A stretch of 64,000 nucleotides of DNA, from positions 806,001-870,000 of the forward strand of contig CM073323.1 of the NCBI GenBank assembly GCA_037043015.1, in the 5' to 3' direction. This document shows, piece after piece, positions 1-9,395 of this stretch (the first letter of the stretch is position 1; each line of letters starts with the position of its first letter). This DNA is from Bryum argenteum. Taxonomy: Eukaryota > Streptophyta > Bryopsida > Bryales > Bryaceae. The position numbers and the translations under genes are program-made. Under the pieces are notes generated by a model. It did not search any database, had not been told where the DNA came from, and worked only from the letters and a program-made list of their open reading frames with translations.

Positions 1-652
1 TTGCCAATGTTGTTAGGGGCTATTTGTATAGCTCAGGATAGCGGCTTTAAGACGCAGTTCAACAGTCAAACGAGACCGGAGAGTTTCGAACTCGGACCAC
101 TACAATGCCACATGAATGTCTTTCTGTACATCTTACAAGGAGACACGGAAAGACGACCTGAAGTGATAAATTTCAGATTATATAAACCGAAGCATTTACA
201 TATAATTCTGACAAGTGTAATAGGAAATTGATGACGTCAGCCCTAATTAGTCTACAAATATTAAAATTGGTAAAATAAACTTATTGATTACCTAAATGGC
301 CATCCCAAATTTTGGTTTAGATTTTATATATGATTTGAGATGTATTGGTTACACATGATAATGTCAGCCCATAATTTAATTAACTTTTATTTAAACTTGC
401 AAATGCGGATTATTTATGAAATATTCTATGACCTCAATATGATGAAAATAAATAGATAAAGGACATATATCCACGGTTTCGGGTACTTTTATGCCTAAAA
501 ATAACCATTTCAAAATTTCAGAACCACCCATTCCATGGTAATAGGGCCATTAACTTTTAAATTTTTTTCTTCTTACCGCTCAAACTTTACCGCTCAACGC
601 TCAACGCTCACACCGGTGGTTTCCCCCATCTTTTCTCGAAGATATCCGAGTA
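1..652. other. Intergenic, no gene seen
   Basis: AT-rich sequence with only short, low-complexity reading frames. An open frame at the left edge (to base 231) has no recognisable motif and no sign of splicing. A short direct repeat of CGCTCAA lies near 590-610. The stretch may be the decayed upstream part of the old retroelement that becomes recognisable after about base 650. Confidence 0.5.
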
Positions 653-2173
653 AGTTTACAATCTGATCCTTTGGCCTTGAAAGTCAAAAGCAATCCTAAC
701 GTCTCCAATGTTGGAGAATCTCCAGGTCAAGACTCTCAAGTTTCAGATTCAGAGGTTATAGATTCAGAATCCCCGAATCAACCTACTTCCCATTCACGGG
801 CTTCCACGTCGCTTGAAGCACCCCAAGATGATGCAGATCCAAGATTCCAGTTTCAAGATGGGCTATTATACTATCAGGGACTACTCTATGTTCCTGAAGG
901 CCCATGCCGACTCCGAGTGCTCCAGTCTCGACACGACTTTCCATCGGCGGGACACTTTGGCTACAACAAGACCATGGAACTGTTATCCAGAGACTTTTGG
1001 TTGTCACAAATGTGGAAAACCGTGAAGGACTATGTCACAACGTGTGACATCTGTTCTAGATCCAAGATCCCTCGTCATCAGCCGTTGCCGATTCCAGAAA
1101 CCCCATGGACATCCATATCCATGGACTTTATTGTGGACCTTCCAATATCTAACACCTTTGATTCCATCTTCGTTGTTGTTGACCGGCTGACCAAGATGGC
1201 TCACTTCATTCCGTGCCACAAGACAGTTACCGGAGAAGAGACAGCAAGACTCTTCGTAGACAATGTCTATAAACTCCACGGCCTCTCCAACGACATCATT
1301 TCCGATCGGAGAACGCAATTCACATCGAAGTTCTGGCAGTCTTTGTTTAAGATTTTGGGCGTGGAGATCAAGCTATCTTCAGCATACCATCCTCAGACTG
1401 ACGGACAAACCGAGCGCGTCAATCAAGTGCTGGAGCAGTACCTGCGGTGCACCATCAACTACCATCAAGACAATTGGGTGGAATGGTTGCCGCTCGCCGA
1501 ATTTGCCTACAACAACACGTTGCAGGGGTCTACTCAACAGACTTCTTTCTTTGCAAATTACGGTCATCATCCAAGGATTGATCAATTCAATGTAAACATT
1601 TCTGAGAATCCAGCTGCCACAGATCTTGCTACTCGATTGTCTGATACTCAGAAGCAGATGAAGCAGAGCCTCCTTGAAGCCCAAGAACACCAGAAGACAA
1701 ACGCCGACAGGTCTTGTAAGGAACATCCAGCCATCTCTATTGGCGACAAGGTATGGCTACTGCGTCGGAATTTGAAGACTCGCCGGCCATCTGACAAACT
1801 CGACTACCGTCGCCTTGGACCATTCACGGTGGTCGAACAAATCAACAAGGTGGCTTACCGGTTGGAGTTACCGGCCTCTATGAAGATTCATCCAGTTTTC
1901 CATGTCTCTCTCCTTGAACCGTACAAGGAATCTACGTTACCGGGCAGGATTCAAGAACCTCCTCCACCGATCGAGATGAAAGGCGATGAAGAATTCGAAG
2001 TCTCGGAGGTTCTAGAGTCATGCATCCACTGTCGACAACTCTAATATCTTGTGCATTGGCAGGGCTATGACGTCAGCGAAAGAACCTGGGAGCCTGCCTC
2101 AAACCTCAAGAACTCTCTTGAGTTAATTCAAGAGTTCCATCGCCGATACCCTCAAAAACCTAAAAGCGTTTAG
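653..2173 (+). pseudogene. Old Ty3/gypsy chromovirus pol 3' part: integrase plus chromodomain, broken
   Basis: This is the 3' end of a gag-pol polyprotein from a chromodomain Ty3/gypsy element. The frame holds a spacer ending near 840, the integrase HHCC zinc finger (His, His, then CDIC around 1045), and the DD35E core: Asp in SMDFI near 1123, Asp in ISDRRTQF near 1300, Glu in QTERVNQV near 1405. The GPY/F-like module DYRRLGPF follows, then a chromodomain. A TAA at 2042-2044 cuts the chromodomain, and the same frame continues through VHWQGYDVSERTWEPA to TAG at 2171-2173. Protease, RT and RNase H are absent upstream, so the element is 5'-truncated or too decayed to see. All three catalytic acidic residues remain. 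The younger element at 2229-8307 is inserted 55 bp after its stop codon. Confidence 0.9.
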
Positions 2174-2223
2174 GTTCAATGCATCTGAATCGCCACCGGC
2201 ACCAAGTCTGTAAGTTTTCTTTT

Positions 2224-2228
2224 GGTGC
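2224..2228. repeat. Target-site duplication, left copy
   Basis: GGTGC directly precedes the young LTR element and is repeated exactly at 8308-8312 after it. A 5-bp duplication is standard for Ty3/gypsy integration. It lies in the 3' untranslated part of the older element. Confidence 0.9.
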
Positions 2229-2623
2229 TGTCAGGGACACGAGAATACAAGAAACAAGAGAAGCTAGAACGAGAAGAAGACTACAGATAGAACTCAATGG
2301 AACTCAGATTAACAAGAAGAGTACACAACAACACCAAGAGGTGTGAGCTAGAGCTCCAAGAGATGCGTTGTCAAGACTGAGGTTGCCCCCAGTCTCGACT
2401 CCTATATATACTAGCTTAGAAGAAGGTTCTCCAGAACCTTCCACAGTCTAATACCTTCCCGGGACCTTCCAGAAGCTTCCAAGACCTTCCAGAGACTTCC
2501 GGAAACATTCTAGGAACTTCCGGAAACATTCTAGGAACTTCCAGAGACTTCTAGAAGTTTCCACAAGCTTCTAGAACTTTCTAGAACCTTCCTAAGTTGT
2601 CTCACTAGTACGTAGCCGTGACA
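2229..2623 (-). repeat. 3' LTR of the young chromovirus
   Basis: A 395-bp LTR. Read on the minus strand it starts TGTCACGG and ends CCCTGACA, giving a 5-bp terminal inverted repeat TGTCA/TGACA. It matches 7913-8307 at all but five positions. It contains a TATA box (2403-2410) and, upstream of it in the transcribed direction, a dense TTC/GAA array (2423-2591). Confidence 0.95.
2423..2591 (-). promoter_or_regulatory. Heat-shock-element-like array in U3, 3' LTR
   Basis: The segment is packed with alternating TTC and GAA triplets spaced by two bases, the layout bound by heat-shock factor trimers (nTTCnnGAAnnTTCn). The best run is 2569-2591: five perfectly alternating units TTC-GAA-TTC-GAA-TTC. 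Three-unit runs and TTCCGGAA or TTCTAGAA pairs fill the rest. The TATA box lies about 13 bp further along the transcribed strand, which is promoter-like spacing. Heat inducibility is inferred by analogy with the ONSEN elements of Arabidopsis and is not shown here. Confidence 0.6.
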
Positions 2624-2637
2624 TCATCTCCCCCTTT
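2624..2637 (-). other. Polypurine tract of the young element
   Basis: On the minus strand AAAGGGGGAGATGA abuts the first base of the 3' LTR, the position where plus-strand DNA synthesis is primed in LTR retroelements. The old element has a matching tract with the same ending just before its own LTR (8725-8737). Confidence 0.75.
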
Positions 2638-2676
2638 AGCTTCGAGGTCTCCGAGAAGCCCAGAGCACGATCACCT

Positions 2677-3027
2677 TCAGAATCGCAAGAAATCAAACAC
2701 TTGGCGCATGGTCTCGGCAATGTATTCGAGCTGCCTCGCCCGCGGTAGATGATTCATAGGTCCTTCTAGCCAACGATACTGCCCAACGCCTTCGACTTGT
2801 GACCATGCGTGAACCTCCGTAGCTTCGTTATGAAAACGTCCCGCAAATACTCCTTCCGGACGACCTTCGCTAGCAGTTTCAACTTTTAACACCAATACGA
2901 ACGACCTCGTACTTGGTATTCGTTGCCGCCTTCTGGGTTCGGTTGGTTCTTCATCTCGAGGACGTCGACGTGATCCGCTAGGTTGAGAAAGTACTGCTAA
3001 CGTAGTATCTACTTTCTCGCTATCCAT
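2677..3027 (-). CDS. Extra ORF between pol and 3' LTR of the chromovirus, unknown function
   Basis: An intact 116-codon frame starting MDSEKVDTTLAVL and ending QVFDFLRF. It lies 118 bp downstream of the pol stop and 39 bp upstream of the polypurine tract, in the sense direction. The N-terminal third is rich in Arg, Pro and Glu (SRRRPRDEEPTEPRRRQR), which looks disordered and basic. The rest has a few aromatic residues and no signal peptide or membrane segment, so it is not env-like despite its position. I recognise no domain. Unlike pol in the same copy it has no stop or frameshift. That could mean it is still used in trans, or simply that a short frame escaped mutation. Confidence 0.5.
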   Translation of the reverse strand: MDSEKVDTTLAVLSQPSGSRRRPRDEEPTEPRRRQRIPSTRSFVLVLKVETASEGRPEGVFAGRFHNEATEVHAWSQVEGVGQYRWLEGPMNHLPRARQLEYIAETMRQVFDFLRF

Positions 3028-3145
3028 GTCTAGAAGTACTCGTAAATTCGAAATGGTTACAAGAAACTAAACGAACAACAAGCATAGTTGTGTTTTCTGC
3101 ATACTCGATCTTATATATCTGTAGAAGAAACGTCTTTATGAAGTT

Positions 3146-6100
3146 TCATCTACGATATGGTTTTGGCTTTTCAGGATATCGTTGATAGAATTCCTGTAGC
3201 TTTAACTGCGCATTTGCCAAATTTGCGGCTGGCTCCTACGTACATTCACTGATGTCATATCCTTGCCAATGGATAAGATGTTTTAACTTTCCCCTTCTCC
3301 TCCGCGAATCAAGGACCTCTTCTACTTCATACTCATCGTGATTATCTACTTCAACCGCTGGTGGTAATGGTTGTAATCGTCCTGAAATAGTAGACCCTTT
3401 ATATACTTCTAGAAGGGAGACATGAAAAAGAGGATGTACCTTCATGGAAGCAGGTAACTCCAGCCGATACGCAACCGGATTAATTTGCTCTTGAATACGG
3501 AATGGGCCGAGTCGCCTATAGTCCAATTTGTCGCAGGGCCAATTGGTCTTGATGTTTCGCCGAAGAAGCCACACCTTATCACCAACTTGGAAAGCATGAG
3601 ATTCTTTTCGAAGCCGGTCTGCAGAAATCTTATACAAATCTTGAGCTTGTTGTAACTGTATCTTCAAAATAGCTTGGATTTCTGATAAGTGCTTGGCAAG
3701 ATCTTCAGCTGCTGGATTCATATCACCGGTGGATGCCAAAATATCAAGTTTGAGATGGTATCCATAATTGGCATAGAAGGGGGTTTGCTGAGTCAACGTG
3801 TGAACAGAATTTTTGTAAGCAAAATCCGCCAATGGTAAGTACGATATCCAGTTATCTTGTTGATACTTGATTGTACATCGTAGATACTGCTCCAATACTT
3901 GATTAACTCGTTCTGTTTGACCATCAGTTTGAGGGTGGAAAGTAGAAGAGAGCTTGATGTCGACCTTCAATATTTCAAACAGCGATCTCCAAAATCTTGA
4001 TATAAATTGGAGTTTCCGGTTAGAAATAATATCATCCGGCAAGCTATGATAACGATATATATTGTCTAGAAAGAGTTTTGCTGTCGCTTCGCCAGAGATA
4101 GACTTTCTACATGGAATAAAATGCGCCATCTTCGTGAACCGGTCCACGACAACACAAATGGCGTCAAATGTTGCTGATGGTGGCAAATTTCTAATGAAGT
4201 CCATCGAAACAGATGACCACGGCCGTGGAGGAACCGGCAATGGTTGCAGAAGTCCATAGGGTCGATGCCGAGGATTTTTCGACCTTGAACAGATATCGCA
4301 AGATAATACAAAGTCTTTGATAGTCTTCCACATTTGTGGCCACCAGAAATCTCGAGAAACAAGCTCCAATGTCTTATTAAATCCAAAATGTCCTGCTGCA
4401 GGGAAGTCGTGGCGAGATTGAAGCACACGAAGTCGAAGTAGTCCTTCCGGAATATAGACACGATCTTCAAATACAACAAGTTATCTTGAATCTTGAATTT
4501 GTCGTTGTCAGAGTGTTGTTTTGTTTTACAAAACAAGGGGTCTTGGGCAGATGCTATCTAAATATCATGACAAAAGTCGTCATCAACTGGTATTGTCATG
4601 GACCTTGCACAAAGGAAAAATCGTTCAGGGTGTAACAACGTCGTACGTTGTTGATCAAACGCAGCGTCTCCGGCCATTGGTGCAAGATACGCCTTCCTTG
4701 ATAGTGCATCCGAAAGTCCTTGTTGTTTACCTGGCCGATATGTGATAATGAAATCAAACCGGGATAAGGACATATTCCAACGAGCTTGGCGACGATTCAA
4801 AACCCGAGCGGATGTAAAATACTCCAGATTCTTGTGGTCGGTATACACAACAACTGAATGAGCAGCTCCTTCCAATAGATGACCCCATTCCTGAAAGGAA
4901 TCAACTATAGCAAGAAGTTCTTTATCATGAATCTCGTAATTTATTTCGGCTGCCGAAAATTTCCTCGAGTAAAAAGCAATAGGATGGAGCTTCTCGTCTT
5001 TTCCCATCTGAGAGAGCACCGCGCCTAGTGCAAAGTCAGAGGCGTCGGTTTCCATGTAAAACGCCTTCGTGAAGTCAGGATGTACTAAGATCGGAGCTGT
5101 AGTAAAAGCAACTTTCAAGTCTTCAAATGCCTTCTGCGCTACAGGTCCCCATTCCAACTTGTTCTTACATGTCAACCGGGTCAAGGGGGCCGCAACTTGA
5201 GAATAATTCTTGATAAATATCCGATAAAAGTTAGCAAAGCCAAGAAAACATTGCACGTCACGGACTGTCTTTGGTGAAGCCCAATCTGTCATTGCTTGAA
5301 CTTTCTTCGGATCCATTAGAAGGCCTTCGTTAGATATCACATATCCAAGAAACTCAACCTTCGGTTGGTGAAATGCGCATTTCTCCACTTTGGCATATAA
5401 ACCCCTTTCACGTAGCTTTTGTAATACCAACTTCACATGTTCTTCATGCTCTTCAATGTTGTTGGAGTAGATTAGAATGTCGTCTAAATAGCAAACGACG
5501 AATCTATCCAAGTATTCTCGAAAAACGTCATTCATCAAATGCTGGAAGATGGCTGGGGCATTGGTCAATCCAAACGGCATGACGTTATACTCAAAATGTC
5601 CATACCTTGTGCGAAAGGCGGTCTTCCACTCGTCTCCTTCTTTTATTCGCACGAGATTATAAGCTCCACGGAGATCAATCTTCGTATAGATCTTTGCTTA
5701 GCCGAGCTGGTCCAAAAGTCCCGATATCAGAGGCAACGGGTAACGATTCTTCACGGTTACTTTGTTCATGCCTCGATAGTCTATGCACAGTCGTAATGAG
5801 CCATCCTTTTTCTTTACAAAGAGTATAGGTGCTCTTGCTGGAGACTTGGAATGCTGAATAGAATTCTTCGCAAGATTCTCGTCAATATACTCCCTCAAAG
5901 TCGCAAGCTCGTTCTAAGACAGGTTGTATATCGGGTCGAAAGGTGGTTGTGCTCCGTCTTGGAGATCTATGGCGCAATCATACGGTCTATGCTCCGGTAG
6001 TATGTCTGCATTCTTCTTTTCAAAAACGTCTTGAAATTCCTTGTACTGCTCCGGAATAGTTGTAAACACCATTTCTTCTTGAATAGGTGTTGCATAGATA

Positions 6101-6612
6101 ATAAACGGTGTGTCTTCCTTGGCAACCTTCATGAATGTCTTTGCTCCAATAAGCAAAGACTTTTTGTCCGAGTCCATCTGGCGTTTTCCCGGCTGTTGAG
6201 GTTTTCTCGGAAATGATATAGTACGAGAAAACCAATCTATATCCGGGTTATACTTTTCTAACCAAGATATTCCAAGAACTATAGGATGGGAGAGGCTATT
6301 GATTATGTTAAACATAATTTTACTATTATGACTCTCTATTGCTACGTCTACAGGTTCAGTTTCGTAAACGACAACTATAGGTCGCCCATCTATAACCTCT
6401 GCTTGTACACGGTTAGACTTTTGCTGGAGTGTGATCTTATGAAGTTTTGCAAAAGTCATATCCATGAAACAAGCAGATGCTCCGGAGTCTAATAAACTAC
6501 TAGTTTTTATGTTTTCACGTCCAACAGAAATAGGTATCGTAAAAGATCGAGTAGGTTGAGAAGAGAGGTAAGGACCTTGATATTTTGGTGATGACGAAAG
6601 ATCCAGTCGCAC
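3146..6612 (-). pseudogene. pol of the young chromovirus (PR-RT-RH-IN-chromodomain), disrupted
   Basis: Pol lies in the -1 frame relative to gag. The visible order is: aspartic protease (LLDSGAS, near 6492), RT ([17 protein letters not shown] near 5780, active-site YLDDIL near 5490), RNase H (METDASDFALGAVLSQ near 5040), HHCC zinc finger and integrase core (from about 4420), then a chromodomain (HWQGYDIS) ending at TGA 3146-3148. Breaks: in-frame TAG 5914-5916, TAA 5698-5700, TAG 4558-4560, a one-base loss near 4466 between RNase H and integrase, and TAG 3236-3238 at a conserved Trp of the chromodomain. The second catalytic aspartate of integrase (SDR) reads SNR at about 4019-4021. Most changes fit C-to-T or G-to-A transitions. 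The protein is therefore non-functional in this copy. Confidence 0.93.
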
Positions 6613-6617
6613 GGCCC

Positions 6618-7640
6618 CTATTGTGACTCGCCATCCTCGTTTTCCTGAATTATGGCGCTCCTAATTCTTGTCACGGGTAGCTTCCGCTTCTTTGGGCAGC
6701 CATCGATCCTATGTCCAGGTTCTCCACAATACAGACATAGATTCTCTTCAAATCTTCGTTTCTTTTCTTCAGGCGTCAATGATTTGAAGCGTGTTGCGTT
6801 GATTTGCATATCTTCTACACCTTGATGTGAACTATGAGTCTTTGTTATGGCACTACGTTTGCTTTGCCTTGAGAAGCTTGAAGATCGCCGATCTTGATAT
6901 CGCTGAAAGAGTCGATTATCACATTTTACGGCGTGACTGATAGTTTCATCAAGCGTGCAAGGGTCTGGAAAATTTAGCAATAAGTCCTTCACGTCATCCC
7001 TCAACCCTCGATAAAACTGGTCCATTAATGCTTGCTCGCCCCAATTGATATCAGCAGCAAGTTGTCTGTATTCAGAAGCGTATATAGATACAGAGCGAGA
7101 TCCTTGTCGTAAAGCGTAGATCTTGTTTAACGCAACTCGAGCCTTGTCATGCTCTCCAAACGCTTCGGTCATTGCTTCAAGAAATGTCTCAAAATTGCTC
7201 AGGATCGGTGATCTTTGCTCAAATAGAGGAGCAAACCACGAAAGGGCTGATCCTATCAGCAAGGTTCCAATTAATCCAACTTTTGATTCCTTCTTAGCAT
7301 ATCTCTCCGGCTGCAACGTCGTTATCAGTTGGACTTCATTGATAAACCTTCTGAACTTGGACCGTGTTCCATCAAACTTCTCCGGCAGGCTTACTCGAGG
7401 TTCCTTGCGTTGTTGAACTTGTGGAGTGTCTTGTCGAATAAGAGGTGGAATAGCCTCTTCTGCTACAGAAGTAAATGGCTGATGCACTCCTATCGTCGTT
7501 GTTCCAGGGTTTGAGTTGTTGTAAGCAACGCGACTTTCCACTTCCGCGAGTCTAGTGGTTAATGCGCTTATAGCGTTCATGAGAACGCCAAACTTGGATT
7601 CAAAAAACTCGGTCATACTAACATCTTGGCCCTCGGCCAT
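6618..7640 (-). CDS. gag: gag of the young chromovirus
   Basis: An intact 340-codon Gag starting MAEGQDVSMTEFFESKFG. Residues 1-45 form a likely short coiled coil. The retrotransposon Gag domain lies around residues 90-230 and includes a typical ALSWFAPLF stretch and YRQLAADINW. A single CCHC zinc knuckle (CLYCGEPGHRIDGC) near residue 300 is the RNA-binding nucleocapsid motif. The stop at 6618-6620 sits just before the pol frame, which is shifted by -1. Gag is the only large protein of this copy left whole, so the element could still make particles if an autonomous relative supplies Pol. Confidence 0.92.
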   Translation of the reverse strand: MAEGQDVSMTEFFESKFGVLMNAISALTTRLAEVESRVAYNNSNPGTTTIGVHQPFTSVAEEAIPPLIRQDTPQVQQRKEPRVSLPEKFDGTRSKFRRFINEVQLITTLQPERYAKKESKVGLIGTLLIGSALSWFAPLFEQRSPILSNFETFLEAMTEAFGEHDKARVALNKIYALRQGSRSVSIYASEYRQLAADINWGEQALMDQFYRGLRDDVKDLLLNFPDPCTLDETISHAVKCDNRLFQRYQDRRSSSFSRQSKRSAITKTHSSHQGVEDMQINATRFKSLTPEEKKRRFEENLCLYCGEPGHRIDGCPKKRKLPVTRIRSAIIQENEDGESQ

Positions 7641-7912
7641 TTCTATGAAAATAAGATATTTGAGCAGATAATTAAGTCAAGCGCCGATTTAGAAGTGGGT
7701 AATCCGCGACCTCTAAAATAGCTTTGAATTTTCCAAGAAGAGGGGTAATCCGCACTCTTGCAAGAAGATCCAAAGCTGAACGAATATCAGCTTGAGAGAG
7801 GGTAATCCGCAACTCTCAAGACGCCAATAGTCCTCCAAACAAGAGGGGTAATCCACACTCTTGCAAGAAAACCTTAGCTCTGATATTCGCAAATAAGGCA
7901 GTCTCGACAAAC
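7641..7912 (-). repeat. Leader with four imperfect GGGTAATCC repeats
   Basis: Between the 5' LTR and gag, the 9-mer GGGTAATCC (plus strand) occurs at 7697, 7743, 7800 and 7846, spaced 46, 57 and 46 bp. Two copies are followed by nearly the same ACTCTTGCAAGAA tail. This is the untranslated leader of the genomic RNA, where packaging and dimerisation signals normally lie. Any such role for the repeats is inference. Confidence 0.7.
7868..7886 (-). other. Possible primer binding site (initiator-tRNA-Met-like), offset from LTR
   Basis: On the minus strand TATCAGAGC followed by AAGGTTT resembles the complement of the plant initiator tRNA-Met 3' end (TGGTATCAGAGC, then AGGTTT). It starts about 27 bases inside the LTR edge, not directly next to it, and lacks the first bases of the usual match. 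The tRNA sequence is from general knowledge. The offset makes the call tentative. Confidence 0.3.
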
Positions 7913-8307
7913 TGTCAGGGACACGAGAATACAAGAGACAAGAGAAGCTAGAACGAGAAGAAGACTACAGATAGAACTCAATGGAACTCAGATTAACAAG
8001 AAGAGTACACAACAATACCAAGAGGTGTGAGCTAGAGCTCCAAGAGATGCGTTGTCAAGACTGAGGTTGCCCCCAGTCTCGACTCCTATATATACTAGCT
8101 TAGAAGAAGGTTCTCCAGAACCTTCCACAGTCTAATACCTTCCCGGGACCTTCCAGAAGCTTCCAAGACCTTCCAGAGACTTCCGGAAACATTCTAGGAA
8201 CTTCCGGAAACATTCTAGGAACTTCCAGAGACTTCTAGAAGTTTCCACAATCTTCTAGAACTTTCTAGAACCTTCCTAAGTTGTCTCACTAGTACATAGC
8301 CGTGATA
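7913..8307 (-). repeat. 5' LTR of the young chromovirus
   Basis: A 395-bp LTR paired with 2229-2623. Five substitutions separate the two copies; one (TATCACGG for TGTCACGG) falls in the terminal dinucleotide region of this copy. The TATA box is at 8087-8094 and the five-unit TTC/GAA run at 8253-8275. As the promoter-bearing LTR it would drive the full-length transcript leftward. Confidence 0.95.
8107..8275 (-). promoter_or_regulatory. Heat-shock-element-like array in U3, 5' LTR
   Basis: Same array as in the 3' LTR, here in the promoter position. Five perfect alternating TTC/GAA units occupy 8253-8275 and several shorter runs lie between there and the TATA box at 8087-8094. One substitution between the LTR copies falls just before the five-unit run (8251) and leaves it intact. 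Confidence 0.6.
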
Positions 8308-8312
8308 GGTGC
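8308..8312. repeat. Target-site duplication, right copy
   Basis: GGTGC directly after the 5' LTR of the young element, identical to 2224-2228. Confidence 0.9.
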
Positions 8313-8737
8313 AGGTGCAGATGCAGAGACTTTGAACTAAAACGATGGGGGTATCGACGAGGCGACGACGCACTTATCTAGCTCAGTTTTACAGGGGCAG
8401 GCCTTCGAACTCACGTCGGCCGAAAATTAGGTAGCGTTGCGAACGCCACCTCGCCAATGTCTCATATTGTCAACCACATGATGTTATACCAGTCCGCCAC
8501 AGTCTCGCGTACTGCCACGTCTCCTTGAACAATGCACAACTTTCTAGCCGTCGCCGCCGACATTCTGTATAACGGTATGACGTACACCGTTTTGTAGCGC
8601 CAGCGCCGACATCCAATCCTAACGGTATACACCTTCTTGTTAGGTTCGCGTAAACCCTACGTGAACATGTTTTGTGTTCTATTTTTGTCCCTCGCCAACA
8701 GGTGAAGTCGTGGAACTCGTCCCTTGAAGGGGGGTGA
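8308..8737 (+). mobile_element. 3' untranslated part of the old chromovirus, ending in a polypurine tract
   Basis: This is the continuation of the old plus-strand element past the nested insertion. No reading frame is supported. It ends in GAAGGGGGGTGA (8726-8737), a polypurine tract immediately before the old LTR, which starts TGTCACGG at 8738. The tract and LTR start closely parallel those of the young element, so the two belong to related families. Confidence 0.75.
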
Positions 8738-9395
8738 TGTCACGGACTTGCCATACCGGGTATCATCCACACCCATGAGTTTACCGGGGTGCACTTGGTC
8801 TACAAGTACGTGGTAGATTATGTTTATTTACTATACCTTGTGAGTTTAAGTTTATGGAAGGTTATAGAACCTTCCATTAGTTGTTAGAAGTTCCCAATAG
8901 ATATAGGAAGCTTCCACCACACCATCCTAGATTCCGGAAGCCCCTTAAGCTTCCGGAAGATGCTATGGTTGCTTCCTAAGTCTTACCATGGAAGTTTCTT
9001 AGATTCCGGAAGCTTCCGCTTCGCCTTCCTAGATTCCGGAAGCCGCCTAAGCTTCCAGAAGGCCCTATGGCTCATTCCAGGATACTACCACGGAAGTTTC
9101 CTCTAGCCTAGTATATATAGAGAGCTCGAGGATGTTGTTCCTCACTCTCTTTAACACCAGTTGTATCTATTCCTCTTGTTATCAATATTTCTTCTTCTTG
9201 TCTTCCTTCAAGTACCATCTTGAGTCTTCTGTGAGGAATCCCCTCACTTCTAGTCTTCCTTGGTCCCCATTTGAGGTCTCCCCTCAATTCTCTATCGGGT
9301 CTTGTCTTTGAGTTGCCGTCCGCAACAGTTGCACAACTCCATGTTTCCCTATAAGTTTCGATGAGCATAAAATAAATAGCTACCTCGTCGGGACG
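8738..9395 (+). repeat. 3' LTR of the old chromovirus (right end approximate)
   Basis: Starts TGTCACGG, like the young LTR in its own orientation. A TATA box (GTATATATAG, 9111-9120) is preceded by about 230 bp of TTC/GAA motifs, including TTCcgGAAgcTTC at 9004-9016 and several TTCCGGAA palindromes. The sequence around the TATA box (CTAGTATATATAG) is shared with the young LTR; most of the rest is not. I could not find a clear TGACA end or a target duplication, so the right border is a guess. Confidence 0.7.
8865..9100 (+). promoter_or_regulatory. Heat-shock-element-like array in the old LTR
   Basis: Repeated GAA/TTC modules at two-base spacing, the best being 9004-9016 (three perfect units) and 8991-8998, with further TTCCGGAA and TTCCAGAA pairs at about 8931, 8951, 9034 and 9053. 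They lie directly upstream of the TATA box at 9111. The base sequence differs from the young LTR although the architecture is the same. Confidence 0.5.

Larger units (their letters stand above)
2229..8307 (-). mobile_element. Complete, nested Ty3/gypsy chromovirus (LTR retrotransposon), minus strand
   Basis: A full-length element of 6,079 bp bounded by 395-bp LTRs and a 5-bp target duplication. In transcription order (minus strand) it has: 5' LTR 7913-8307, leader with short repeats 7641-7912, gag 6618-7640, pol 3146-6612 with protease, RT, RNase H, integrase and chromodomain, an extra small ORF 2677-3027, polypurine tract 2624-2637, and 3' LTR 2229-2623. The LTRs differ at only five positions (98.7% identical), so insertion was recent. 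Pol nonetheless has several nonsense codons, a frameshift and a lost integrase aspartate, so this copy cannot supply its own enzymes. The domain order and the RT and integrase wording place it among chromoviruses; a Tcn1-like assignment is inference. Confidence 0.95.

Noticed and set aside
2677..3027. Envelope gene
   Set aside because: No signal peptide, membrane segment or cleavage site; the position alone is not enough.
3236..5916. TAG/TAA as recoded sense codons
   Set aside because: Host genes here end in TAG (lipocalin, HACD, dioxygenase) as well as TGA, so the stops in mobile genes are ordinary nonsense mutations.
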